NCBI GenBank assembly: GCA_964057225.1
Contig: OZ059900.1
Coordinates: 24,443,638-24,507,637 of the forward strand
Source: Auanema rhodensis
Lineage: Eukaryota; Nematoda; Chromadorea; Rhabditida; Rhabditidae
Length of the DNA: 64,000 nt
Direction: 5' to 3'
Positions within the stretch are counted from its first letter, which is position 1, and each line of letters opens with the position of its first letter. This document shows, piece after piece, positions 26,333 through 37,721 of the stretch. A program made the translations under genes and the position numbers. The notes beneath the pieces are model-generated. The model was not told the origin of the DNA, made no database searches, and was given only the letters and a program-made list of their open reading frames with translations.

Positions 26333-27015
26333 AAAATCGATTTAATCAATATTAGCCATAAGAGGCGTGCCCTCAGAATATGCTAATTTCCTTAATTTTC
26401 TAACCCCTGTTTTTTGTCGTGAAAGTGGAACTAGACGTTGTAGGAACAATTTTGAGCTAGGTTTCATTGACATTGCATGAGTTTGAACACATGAAATCGT
26501 AAGTCAAAACCTTGTTTACAGCGAAATTTCCAAAAACTGGTTTTCCAGCATAATAAAATATTTCTCATGGGAAATACTGTGTTTTTGTATTTTTATAGTG
26601 TTCAGCATGTAAAATGCTTCATTTTAGTATGTAACACGCTGAAATTCGTTGCATTTGACGACTCATATGAACAAAAATCGATTTAATCAATATTAGCCAT
26701 AAGGGGCGTGCCCTCAGAATATGCTAATTTCCTTAATTTTCTAACCCCTGTTTTTTTGTCGTGAAAGTGGAACTAGACGTTGTAGGAACAATTTTGAGCT
26801 AGGTTTCATTGACATTGCATGAGTTTGAACACATGAAATCGTAAGTCAAAAACTTGTTTACAGCGAAATTTCCAAAAACTGGTTTTCCAGCATAATAAAA
26901 TATTTCTCATGGGAAATACTGTGTTTTTGTATTTTTCTAGTGTTCAGCATGTGAAATGCTTCATTTTAGTATGTAACACGCTGAAATTCGTTGCATTTGA
27001 CGACTCATATGAACA

Positions 27016-27119
27016 AAAATCGATTTAATCAATATTAGCCATAAGGGGCGTGCCCTCAGAATATGCTAATTTCCTAAATTTTCTAACCCCTGTTTTTTTG
27101 TTTTCTAACCCCTGTTTTT
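27016..27119 (+). repeat. Truncated last monomer of the left arm
   Basis: The 80th copy starts normally at phase 1 and carries the CCTAAATTTTC variant also seen near 7925, 9292 and 14762. It runs to phase 85 (27100), steps back to phase 64 and stops at phase 82 (27119). No further forward-oriented sequence follows. This is the only partial copy inside the window apart from the window edges. Confidence 0.95.
27079..27119 (+). repeat. 22-bp partial tandem duplication at the inversion
   Basis: TTTTCTAACCCCTGTTTTT occurs at 27079-27097 and again at 27101-27119, with TTG between. The repeat has a 22-bp period and its second copy is cut at 19 bp. It occurs nowhere else in the window. Short templated duplications at a breakpoint are typical of replication slippage or template switching, so it is likely part of the event that inverted the array. 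Confidence 0.9.
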
Positions 27120-27120
27120 C
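27117..27120. other. Inversion junction between the two satellite arms
   Basis: Forward-oriented sequence (phase 82) joins reverse-oriented sequence starting at the complement of phase 310. The three T residues at 27117-27119 fit both sides (T-tract on the left, complement of AAA at phases 311-313 on the right), so the join has 3-nt microhomology. The left-arm bases matching the start of the right arm end at 26986, so the spacer of the giant inverted repeat is 26987-27116, about 130 nt. No other sequence is present at the join. A genuine fold-back rearrangement and an assembly join between opposite arrays would look the same here. Confidence 0.9.
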
Positions 27121-29171
27121 AGCGTGTTACATACTAAAATGAAGCATTTTACATGCTGAACACTAGAAAAATACAAAAACACAGTATTTCCCATGAGAAA
27201 TATTTTATTATGCTGGAAAACCAGTTTTTGGAAATTTCGCTGTAAACAAGGTTTTGACTTACGATTTCATGTGTTCAAACTCATGCAATGTCAATGAAAC
27301 CCAGCTCAAAATTGTTCGTACAACGTCTAGTTCCACTTTCACGACAAAAAAACAGGGGTTAGAAAATTAAGGAAATTAGCATATTCTGAGGGCACGCCCC
27401 TTATGGCTAATATTGATTAAATCGATTTTTGTTCATATGAGTCGTCAAATGCAACGAATTTCAGCGTGTTACATACTAAAATGAAGCATTTTACATGCTG
27501 AACACTAGAAAAATACAAAAACACAGTATTTCCCATGAGAAATATTTTATTATGCTGGAAAACCAGTTTTTGGAAATTTCGCTGTAAACAAGGTTTTGAC
27601 TTACGATTTCATGTGTTCAAACTCATGCAATGTCAATGAAACCTAGCTCAAAATTGTTCGTACAACGTCTAGTTCCACTTTCACGACAAAAAAACAGGGG
27701 TTAGAAAATTAAGGAAATTAGCATATTCTGAGGGCACGCCCCTTATGGCTAATATTGATTAAATCGATTTTTGTTCATATGAGTCGTCAAATGCAACGAA
27801 TTTCAGCGTGTTACATACTAAAATGAAGCATTTTACATGCTGAACACTAAAAAAATACAAAAACACAGTATTTCCCATGAGAAATATTTCATTATGCTGG
27901 AAAACCAGTTTTTGGAAATTTCGCTGTAAACAAGGTTTTGACTTACGATTTCATGTGTTCAAACTCATGCAATGTCAATGAAACCTAGCTCAAAATTGTT
28001 CCTACAACGTCTAGTTCCACTTTCACGACAAAAAAACAGGGGTTAGAAAATTAAGGAAATTAGCATATTCTGAGGGCACGCCCCTTATGGCTAATATTGA
28101 TTAAATCGATTTTTGTTCATATGAGTCGTCAAATGCAACGAATTTCAGCGTGTTACATACTAAAATGAAGCATTTTACATGCTGAACACTAGAAAAATAC
28201 AAAAACACAGTATTTCCCATGAGAAATATTTTATTATGCTGGAAAACCAGTTTTTGGAAATTTCGCTGTAAACAAGGTTTTGACTTACGATTTCATGTGT
28301 TCAAACTCATGCAATGTCAATGAAACCTAGCTCAAAATTGTTCGTACAACGTCTAGTTCCACTTTCACGACAAAAAAACAGGAGTTAGAAAATTAAGGAA
28401 ATTAGCATATTCTGAGGGCACGCCCCTTATGGCTAATATTGATTAAATCGATTTTTGTTCATATGAGTCGTCAAATGCAACGAATTTCAGCGTGTTACAT
28501 ACTAAAATGAAGCATTTTACATGCTGAACACTAGAAAAATACAAAAACACAGTAATACCCATGAGAAATATTTTATTATGCTGGAAAACCAGTTTTTGGA
28601 AATTTCGCTGTAAACAAGGTTTTGACTTACGATTTCATGTGTTCAAACTCATGCAATGTCAATGAAACCTAGCTCAAAATTGTTAATACAATGTCTAGTT
28701 CCACTTTCACGACAAAAAAACAGGGGTTAGAAAATTAAGGAAATTAGCATATTCTGAGGGCACGCCCTTTATGGCTAATATTGATTAAATCGATTTTTGT
28801 TCATATGAGTCGTCAAATGCAACGAATTTCAGCGTGTTACATACTAAAATGAAGCATTTTACATGCTGAACACTAGAAAAATACAAAAACACAGTATTTC
28901 CCATGAGAAATATTTTATTATGCTGGAAAACCAGTTTTTGGAAATTTCGCTGTAAACAAGGTTTTGACTTACGATTTCATGTGTTCAAACTCATGCAATG
29001 TCAATGAAACCTAGCTCAAAATTGTTCGTACAACGTCTAGTTCCACTTTCACGACTAAAAAACAGGGGTTAGAAAATTAAGGAAATTAGCATATTCTGAG
29101 GGCACGCCCCTTATGGCTAATATTGATTAAATCGATTTTTGTTCATATGAGTCGTCAAATGCAACGAATTT
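27120..29171 (-). repeat. 6-monomer block next to the inversion, unit 1 (2052 bp)
   Basis: The monomer order by marker is ACCCAGCTC; consensus-like; TTTCATTATG with TTCCTAC; CAGGAGTT; CAGTAATACCC with TTAATAC and CGCCCTTTATG; CGACTAAAAAAC. The first three types and the TTAATAC type recur in order from 29172. The third monomer also has a private CACTAAAAAAA. Confidence 0.75.
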
Positions 29172-30881
29172 CAGCGTGTTACATACTAAAATGAAGCATT
29201 TTACATGCTGAACACTAGAAAAATACAAAAACACAGTATTTCCCATGAGAAATATTTTATTATGCTGGAAAACCAGTTTTTGGAAATTTCGCTGTAAACA
29301 AGGTTTTGACTTACGATTTCATGTGTTCAAACTCATGCAATGTCAATGAAACCCAGCTCAAAATTGTTCGTACAACGTCTAGTTCCACTTTCACGACAAA
29401 AAAACAGGGGTTAGAAAATTAAGGAAATTAGCATATTCTGAGGGCACGCCCCTTATGGCTAATATTGATTAAATCGATTTTTGTTCATATGAGTCGTCAA
29501 ATGCAACGAATTTCAGCGTGTTACATACTAAAATGAAGCATTTTACATGCTGAACACTAGAAAAATACAAAAACACAGTATTTCCCATGAGAAATATTTT
29601 ATTATGCTGGAAAACCAGTTTTTGGAAATTTCGCTGTAAACAAGGTTTTGACTTACGATTTCATGTGTTCAAACTCATGCAATGTCAATGAAACCTAGCT
29701 CAAAATTGTTCGTACAACGTCTAGTTCCACTTTCACGACAAAAAAACAGGGGTTAGAAAATTAAGGAAATTAGCATATTCTGAGGGCACGCCCCTTATGG
29801 CTAATATTGATTAAATCGATTTTTGTTCATATGAGTCGTCAAATGCAACGAATTTCAGCGTGTTACATACTAAAATGAAGCATTTTACATGCTGAACACT
29901 AGAAAAATACAAAAACACAGTATTTCCCATGAGAAATATTTCATTATGCTGGAAAACCAGTTTTTGGAAATTTCGCTGTAAACAAGGTTTTGACTTACGA
30001 TTTCATGTGTTCAAACTCATGCAATGTCAATGAAACCTAGCTCAAAATTGTTCGTACAACGTCTAGTTCCACTTTCACGACAAAAAAACAGGGGTTAGAA
30101 AATTAAGGAAATTAGCATATTCTGAGGGCACGCCCCTTATGGCTAATATTGATTAAATCGATTTTTGTTCATATGAGTCGTCAAATGCAACGAATTTCAG
30201 CGTGTTACATACTAAAATGAAGCATTTTACATGCTGAACACTAGGAAAATACAAAAACACAGTAATACCCATGAGAAATATTTTATTATGCTGGAAAACC
30301 AGTTTTTGGAAATTTCGCTGTAAACAAGGTTTTGACTTACGATTTCATGTGTTCAAACTCATGCAATGTCAATGAAACCTAGCTCAAAATTGTTAATACA
30401 ATGTCTAGTTCCACTTTCACGACAAAAAAACAGGGGTTAGAAAATTAAGGAAATTAGCATATTCTGAGGGCACGCCCTTTATGGCTAATATTGATTAAAT
30501 CGATTTTTGTTCATATGAGTCGTCAAATGCAACGAATTTCAGCGTGTTACATACTAAAATGAAGCATTTTACATGCTGAACACTAGAAAAATACAAAAAC
30601 ACAGTATTTCCCATGAGAAATATTTTATTATGCTGGAAAACCAGTTTTTGGAAATTTCGCTGTAAACAAGGTTTTGACTTACGATTTCATGTGTTCAAAC
30701 TCATGCAATGTCAATGAAACCTAGCTCAAAATTGTTCGTACAACGTCTAGTTCCACTTTCACGACAAAAAAACAGGGGTTAGAAAATTAAGGAAATTAGC
30801 ATATTCTGAGGGCACGCCCCTTATGGCTAATATTGATTAAATCGATTTTTGTTCATATGAGTCGTCAAATGCAACGAATTT
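29172..30881 (-). repeat. Related 5-monomer block, unit 2 (1710 bp)
   Basis: The order is ACCCAGCTC (about 29351), consensus-like, TTTCATTATG (about 29939), CAGTAATACCC with TTAATAC, then a consensus-like monomer. It parallels 27120-29171 with the CAGGAGTT monomer missing. Small differences (CTAGGAAAAT, TTCGTAC for TTCCTAC) show some divergence since duplication. Confidence 0.65.
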
Positions 30882-31223
30882 CAGCGTGTTACATACTAAA
30901 ATGAAGCATTTTACATGCTGAACACTAGAAAAATACAAAAACACAGTATTTCCCATGAGAAATATTTTATTATGCTGGAAAACCAGTTTTTGGAAATTTC
31001 GCTGTAAACAAGGTTTTGACTTACGATTTCATGTGTTCAAACTCATGCAATGTCAATGAAACCTAGCTCAAAATTGTTCCTACAACGTCTAGTTCCACTT
31101 TCACGACAAAAAAACAGGGGTTAGAAAATTAAGGAAATTAGCATATTCTGAGGGCACGCCCTTTATGGCTAATATTGATTAAATCGATTTTTGTTCATAT
31201 GAGTCGTCAAATGCAACGAATTT

Positions 31224-32249
31224 CAGCGTGTTACATACTAAAATGAAGCATTTCACATGCTGAACACTAGAAAAATACAAAAACACAGTATTTCCCATGA
31301 GAAATATTTTATTATGCTGGAAAACCAGTTTTTGGAAATTTCGCTGTAAACAAGGTTTTGACTTACGATTTCATGTGTTCAAACTCATGCAATGTCAATG
31401 AAACCTAGCTCAAAATTGTTCCTACAACGTCTAGTTCCACTTTCACGACAAAAAAACAGGGGTTAGAAAATTAAGGAAATTAGCATATTCTGAGGGCACG
31501 CCCTTTATGGCTAATATTGATTAAATCGATTTTTGTTCATATGAGTCGTCAAATGCAACGAATTTCAGCGTGTTACATACTAAAATGAAGCATTTCACAT
31601 GCTGAACACTAGAAAAATACAAAAACACAGTATTTCCCATGAGAAATATTTTATTATGCTGGAAAACCAGTTTTTGGAAATTTCGCTGTAAACAAGGTTT
31701 TGACTTACGATTTCATGTGTTCAAACTCATGCAATGTCAATGAAACCTAGCTCAAAATTGTTCCTACAACGTCTAGTTCCACTTTCACGACAAAAAAACA
31801 GGGGTTAGAAAATTAAGGAAATTAGCATATTCTGAGGGCACGCCCTTTATGGCTAATATTGATTAAATCGATTTTTGTTCATATGAGTCGTCAAATGCAA
31901 CGAATTTCAGCGTGTTACATACTAAAATGAAGCATTTCACATGCTGAACACTAGAAAAATACAAAAACACAGTATTTCCCATGAGAAATATTTTATTATG
32001 CTGGAAAACCAGTTTTTGGAAATTTCGCTGTAAACAAGGTTTTGACTTACGATTTCATGTGTTCAAACTCATGCAATGTCAATGAAACCTAGCTCAAAAT
32101 TGTTCCTACAACGTCTAGTTCCACTTTCACGACAAAAAAACAGGGGTTAGAAAATTAAGGAAATTAGCATATTCTGAGGGCACGCCCTTTATGGCTAATA
32201 TTGATTAAATCGATTTTTGTTCATATGAGTCGTCAAATGCAACGAATTT
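31224..32249 (-). repeat. Three identical consecutive monomers (1026 bp)
   Basis: Monomers starting at 31224, 31566 and 31908 all carry CATTTCACATG, CAGTATTTCCC, TTCCTAC, GTCTAGTT and CGCCCTTTATG, and I saw no difference among them on reading. Neighbouring monomers elsewhere nearly always differ in type. The monomer before (30882) differs by CATTTTACATG, and the one after (32250) by TGTATGTAC and GTCTGGTT. This looks like a recent single-monomer amplification. Confidence 0.8.
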
Positions 32250-35200
32250 CAGCGTGTTACATACTAAAATGAAGCATTTCACATGCTGAACACTAGAAAA
32301 ATACAAAAACACAGTATTTCCCATGAGAAATATTTTATTATGCTGGAAAACCAGTTTTTGGAAATTTCGCTGTAAACAAGGTTTTGACTTACGATTTCAT
32401 GTGTTCAAACTCATGCAATGTCAATGAAACCTAGCTCAAAATTGTATGTACAACGTCTGGTTCCACTTTCACGACAAAAAAACAGGGGTTAGAAAATTAA
32501 GGAAATTAGCATATTCTGAGGGCACGCCCCTTATGGCTAATATTGATTAAATCGATTTTTGTTCATATGAGTCGTCAAATGCAACGAATTTCAGCGTGTT
32601 ACATACTAAAATGAAGCATTTTACATGCTGAACACTAGAAAAATACAAAAACACAGTATTTCCCATGAGAAATATTTTATTATGCTGGAAAACCATTTTT
32701 TGGAAATTTCGCTGTAAACAAGGTTTTGACTTACGATTTCATGTGTTCAAACTCATGCAATGTCAATGAAACCTAGCTCAAAATTGTTCCTACAACGTCT
32801 AGTTCCACTTTCACGACAAAAAAACAGGGGTTAGAAAATTAAGGAAATTAGCATATTCTGAGGGCACGCCCCTTATGGCTAATATTGATTAAATCGATTT
32901 TTGTTCATATGAGTCGTCAAATGCAACGAATTTCAGCGTGTTACATACTAAAATGAAGCATTTCACATGCTGAACACTAGGAAAATACAAAAACACAGTA
33001 ATACCCATGAGAAATATTTTATTATGCTGGAAAACCAGTTTTTGGAAATTTCGCTGTAAACAAGGTTTTGACTTACGATTTCATGTGTTCAAACTCATGC
33101 AATGTCAATGAAACCTAGCTCAAAATTGTTCGTACAACGTCTGGTTCCACTTTCACGACAAAAAAACAGGGGTTAGAAAATTAAGGAAATTAGCATATTC
33201 TGAGGGCACGCCCCTTATGGCTAATATTGATTAAATCGATTTTTGTTCATATGAGTCGTCAAATGCAACGAATTTCAGCGTGTTACATACTAAAATGAAG
33301 CATTTTACATGCTGAACACTAGAAAAATACAAAAACACAGTATTTCCCATGAGAAATATTTTATTATGCTGGAAAACCAGTTTTTGGAAATTTCGCTGTA
33401 AACAAGGTTTTGACTTACGATTTCATGTGTTCAAACTCATGCAATGTCAATGAAACCTAGCTCAAAATTGTTCGTACAACGTCTAGTTCCACTTTCACGA
33501 CAAAAAAACAGGGGTTAGAAAATTAAGGAAATTAGCATATTCTGAGGGCACGCCCCTTATGGCTAATATTGATTAAATCGATTTTTGTTCATATGAGTCG
33601 TCAAATGCAACGAATTTCAGCGTGTTACATACTAAAATGAAGCATTTTACATGCTGAACACTAGAAAAATACAAAAACACAGTATTTCCCATGAGAAATA
33701 TTTTATTATGCTGGAAAACCAGTTTTTGGAAATTTCGCTGTAAACAAGGTTTTGACTTACGATTTCATGTGTTCAAACTCATGCAATGTCAATGAAACCT
33801 AGCTCAAAATTGTTCGTACAACGTCTAGTTCCACTTTCACGACAAAAAAACAGGAGTTAGAAAATTAAGGAAATTAGCATATTCTGAGGGCACGCCCCTT
33901 ATGGCTAATATTGATTAAATCGATTTTTGTTCATATGAGTCGTCAAATGCAACGAATCTCAGCGTGTTACATACTAAAATGAAGCATTTTACATGCTGAA
34001 CACTAGGAAAATACAAAAACACAGTAATACCCATGAGAAATATTTTATTATGCTGGAAAACCAGTTTTTGGAAATTTCGCTGTAAACAAGGTTTTGACTT
34101 ACGATTTCATGTGTTCAAACTCATGCAATGTCAATGAAACCTAGCTCAAAATTGTTCGTACAACGTCTAGTTCCACTTTCACGACAAAAAAACAGGGGTT
34201 AGAAAATTAAGGAAATTAGCATATTCTGAGGGCACGCCCCTTATGGCTAATATTGATTAAATCGATTTTTGTTCATATGAGTCGTCAAATGCAACGAATT
34301 TCAGCGTGTTACATACTAAAATGAAGCATTTTACATGCTGAACACTAGAAAAATACAAAAACACAGTATTTCCCATGAGAAATATTTTATTATGCTGGAA
34401 AACCAGTTTTTGGAAATTTCGCTGTAAACAAGGTTTTGACTTACGATTTCATGTGTTCAAACTCATGCAATGTCAATGAAACCTAGCTCAAAATTGTTCG
34501 TACAACGTCTAGTTCCACTTTCACGACAAAAAAACAGGGGTTAGAAAATTAAGGAAATTAGCATATTCTGAGGGCACGCCCCTTATGGCTAATATTGATT
34601 AAATCGATTTTTGTTCATATGAGTCGTCAAATGCAACGAATTTCAGCGTGTTACATACTAAAATGAAGCATTTTACATGCTGAACACTAGAAAAATACAA
34701 AAACACAGTAATACCCATGAGAAATATTTTATTATGCTGGAAAACCAGTTTTTGGAAATTTCGCTGTAAACAAGGTTTTGACTTACGATTTCATGTGTTC
34801 AAACTCATGCAATGTCAATGAAACCTAGCTCAAAATTGTTCCTACAACGTCTAGTTCCACTTTCACGACAAAAAAACAGGGGTTAGAAAATTAAGGAAAT
34901 TAGCATATTCTGAGGGCACGCCCTTTATGGCTAATATTGATTAAATCGATTTTTGTTCATATGAGTCGTCAAATGCAACGAATTTCAGCGTGTTACATAC
35001 TAAAATGAAGCATTTCACATGCTGAACACTAGAAAAATACAAAAACACAGTATTTCCCATGAGAAATATTTTATTATGCTGGAAAACCAGTTTTTGGAAA
35101 TTTCGCTGTAAACAAGGTTTTGACTTACGATTTCATGTGTTCAAACTCATGCAATGTCAATGAAACCTAGCTCAAAATTGTTCGTACAACGTCTGGTTCC

Positions 35201-37721
35201 ACTTTCACGACAAAAAAACAGGGGTTAGAAAATTAAGGAAATTAGCATATTCTGAGGGCACGCCCCTTATGGCTAATATTGATTAAATCGATTTTTGTTC
35301 ATATGAGTCGTCAAATGCAACGAATTTCAGCGTGTTACATACTAAAATGAAGCATTTTACATGCTGAACACTAGAAAAATACAAAAACACAGTATTTCCC
35401 ATGAGAAATATTTTATTATGCTGGAAAACCAGTTTTTGGAAATTTCGCTGTAAACAAGGTTTTGACTTACGATTTCATGTGTTCAAACTCATGCAATGTC
35501 AATGAAACCTAGCTCAAAATTGTTCGTACAACGTCTAGTTCCACTTTCACGACAAAAAAACAGGGGTTAGAAAATTAAGGAAATTAGCATATTCTGAGGG
35601 CACGCCCCTTATGGCTAATATTGATTAAATCGATTTTTGTTCATATGAGTCGTCAAATGCAACGAATTTCAGCGTGTTACATACTAAAATGAAGCATTTT
35701 ACATGCTGAACACTAGAAAAATACAAAAACACAGTAATACCCATGAGAAATATTTTATTATGCTGGAAAACCAGTTTTTGGAAATTTCGCTGTAAACAAG
35801 GTTTTGACTTACGATTTCATGTGTTCAAACTCATGCAATGTCAATGAAACCTAGCTCAAAATTGTTAATACAATGTCTAGTTCCACTTTCACGACAAAAA
35901 AACAGGGGTTAGAAAATTAAGGAAATTAGCATATTCTGAGGGCACGCCCTTTATGGCTAATATTGATTAAATCGATTTTTGTTCATATGAGTCGTCAAAT
36001 GCAACGAATTTCAGCGTGTTACATACTAAAATGAAGCATTTTACATGCTGAACACTAGAAAAATACAAAAACACAGTATTTCCCATGAGAAATATTTTAT
36101 TATGCTGGAAAACCAGTTTTTGGAAATTTCGCTGTAAACAAGGTTTTGACTTACGATTTCATGTGTTCAAACTCATGCAATGTCAATGAAACCTAGCTCA
36201 AAATTGTTCGTACAACGTCTAGTTCCACATTCACGACTAAAAAACAGGGGTTAGAAAATTAAGGAAATTAGCATATTCTGAGGGCACGCCCTTTATGGCT
36301 AATATTGATTAAATCGATTTTTGTTCATATGAGTCGTCAAATGCAACGAATTTCAGCGTGTTACATACTAAAATGAAGCATTTTACATGCTGAACACTAG
36401 AAAAATACAAAAACACAGTATTTCCCATGAGAAATATTTTATTATGCTGGAAAACCAGTTTTTGGAAATTTCGCTGTAAACAAGGTTTTGACTTACGATT
36501 TCATGTGTTCAAACTCATGCAATGTCAATGAAACCTAGCTCAAAATTGTTCGTACAACGTCTAGTTCCACTTTCACGACAAAAAAACAGGGGTTAGAAAA
36601 TTAAGGAAATTAGCATATTCTGAGGGCACGCCCCTTATGGCTAATATTGATTAAATCGATTTTTGTTCATATGAGTCGTCAAATGCAACGAATTTCAGCG
36701 TGTTACATACTAAAATGAAGCATTTTACATGCTGAACACTAGAAAAATACAAAAACACAGTATTTCCCATGAGAAATATTTTATTATGCTGGAAAACCAG
36801 TTTTTGGAAATTTCGCTGTAAACAAGGTTTTGACTTACGATTTCATGTGTTCAAACTCATGCAATGTCAATGAAACCTAGCTCAAAATTGTTCCTACAAC
36901 GTCTAGTTCCACTTTCACGACAAAAAAACAGGGGTTAGAAAATTAAGGAAATTAGCATATTCTGAGGGCACGCCCTTTATGGCTAATATTGATTAAATCG
37001 ATTTTTGTTCATATGAGTCGTCAAATGCAACGAATTTCAGCGTGTTACATACTAAAATGAAGCATTTCACATGCTGAACACTAGAAAAATACAAAAACAC
37101 AGTATTTCCCATGAGAAATATTTTATTATGCTGGAAAACCAGTTTTTGGAAATTTCGCTGTAAACAAGGTTTTGACTTACGATTTCATGTGTTCAAACTC
37201 ATGCAATGTCAATGAAACCTAGCTCAAAATTGTTCGTACAACGTCTGGTTCCACTTTCACGACAAAAAAACAGGGGTTAGAAAATTAAGGAAATTAGCAT
37301 ATTCTGAGGGCACGCCCCTTATGGCTAATATTGATTAAATCGATTTTTGTTCATATGAGTCGTCAAATGCAACGAATTTCAGCGTGTTACATACTAAAAT
37401 GAAGCATTTTACATGCTGAACACTAGAAAAATACAAAAACACAGTATTTCCCATGAGAAATATTTTATTATGCTGGAAAACCAGTTTTTGGAAATTTCGC
37501 TGTAAACAAGGTTTTGACTTACGATTTCATGTGTTCAAACTCATGCAATGTCAATGAAACCTAGCTCAAAATTGTTCGTACAACGTCTAGTTCCACTTTC
37601 ACGACAAAAAAACAGGGGTTAGAAAATTAAGGAAATTAGCATATTCTGAGGGCACGCCCTTTATGGCTAATATTGATTAAATCGATTTTTGTTCATATGA
37701 GTCGTCAATTGCAACGAATTT

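Larger units (their letters stand above)
1..27015 (+). repeat. 342-bp satellite array, left arm (79 complete monomers)
   Basis: Head-to-tail copies of a 342-bp AT-rich monomer, all in the same orientation. The motif GGGCGTGCCC recurs at 31, 373, 715, 1057 and so on, always 342 bp apart. Seventy-nine monomers would fill 27018 bp. The observed 27015 bp is explained by five 1-base losses and two 1-base gains, all in the T7 tract at phases 78-84: T6 near 7602, 8970, 14440, 22310 and 26410, and T8 near 25382 and 26067. Copies differ by only a few substitutions each. Marker states seen in this arm include CCCCTG/CCCCGG, GGAACTAG/GGAATTAG/GGATTTAG, GTAGGAAC/GTACAAAC/GTACGAAC, CATGGG/CATGAG, CACGCTG/CACGATG and GACGACTC/GACTACTC/GAAGACTC. 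The array begins before the window. No gene or foreign insertion interrupts it. Confidence 0.98.

Noticed and set aside
27100-27120. Transposon or unique insertion at the orientation switch
   Set aside because: Every base at the switch is accounted for by satellite sequence plus the 22-bp duplication; no foreign DNA or target-site duplication is present.
27193-27297. Open frame of about 34 codons, repeated in most reverse-oriented monomers
   Set aside because: It is short, starts at an arbitrary ATG within the satellite and recurs only because the monomer recurs. 342 is divisible by 3, so a truly open frame would run across the array; instead all six frames are stopped in every copy.
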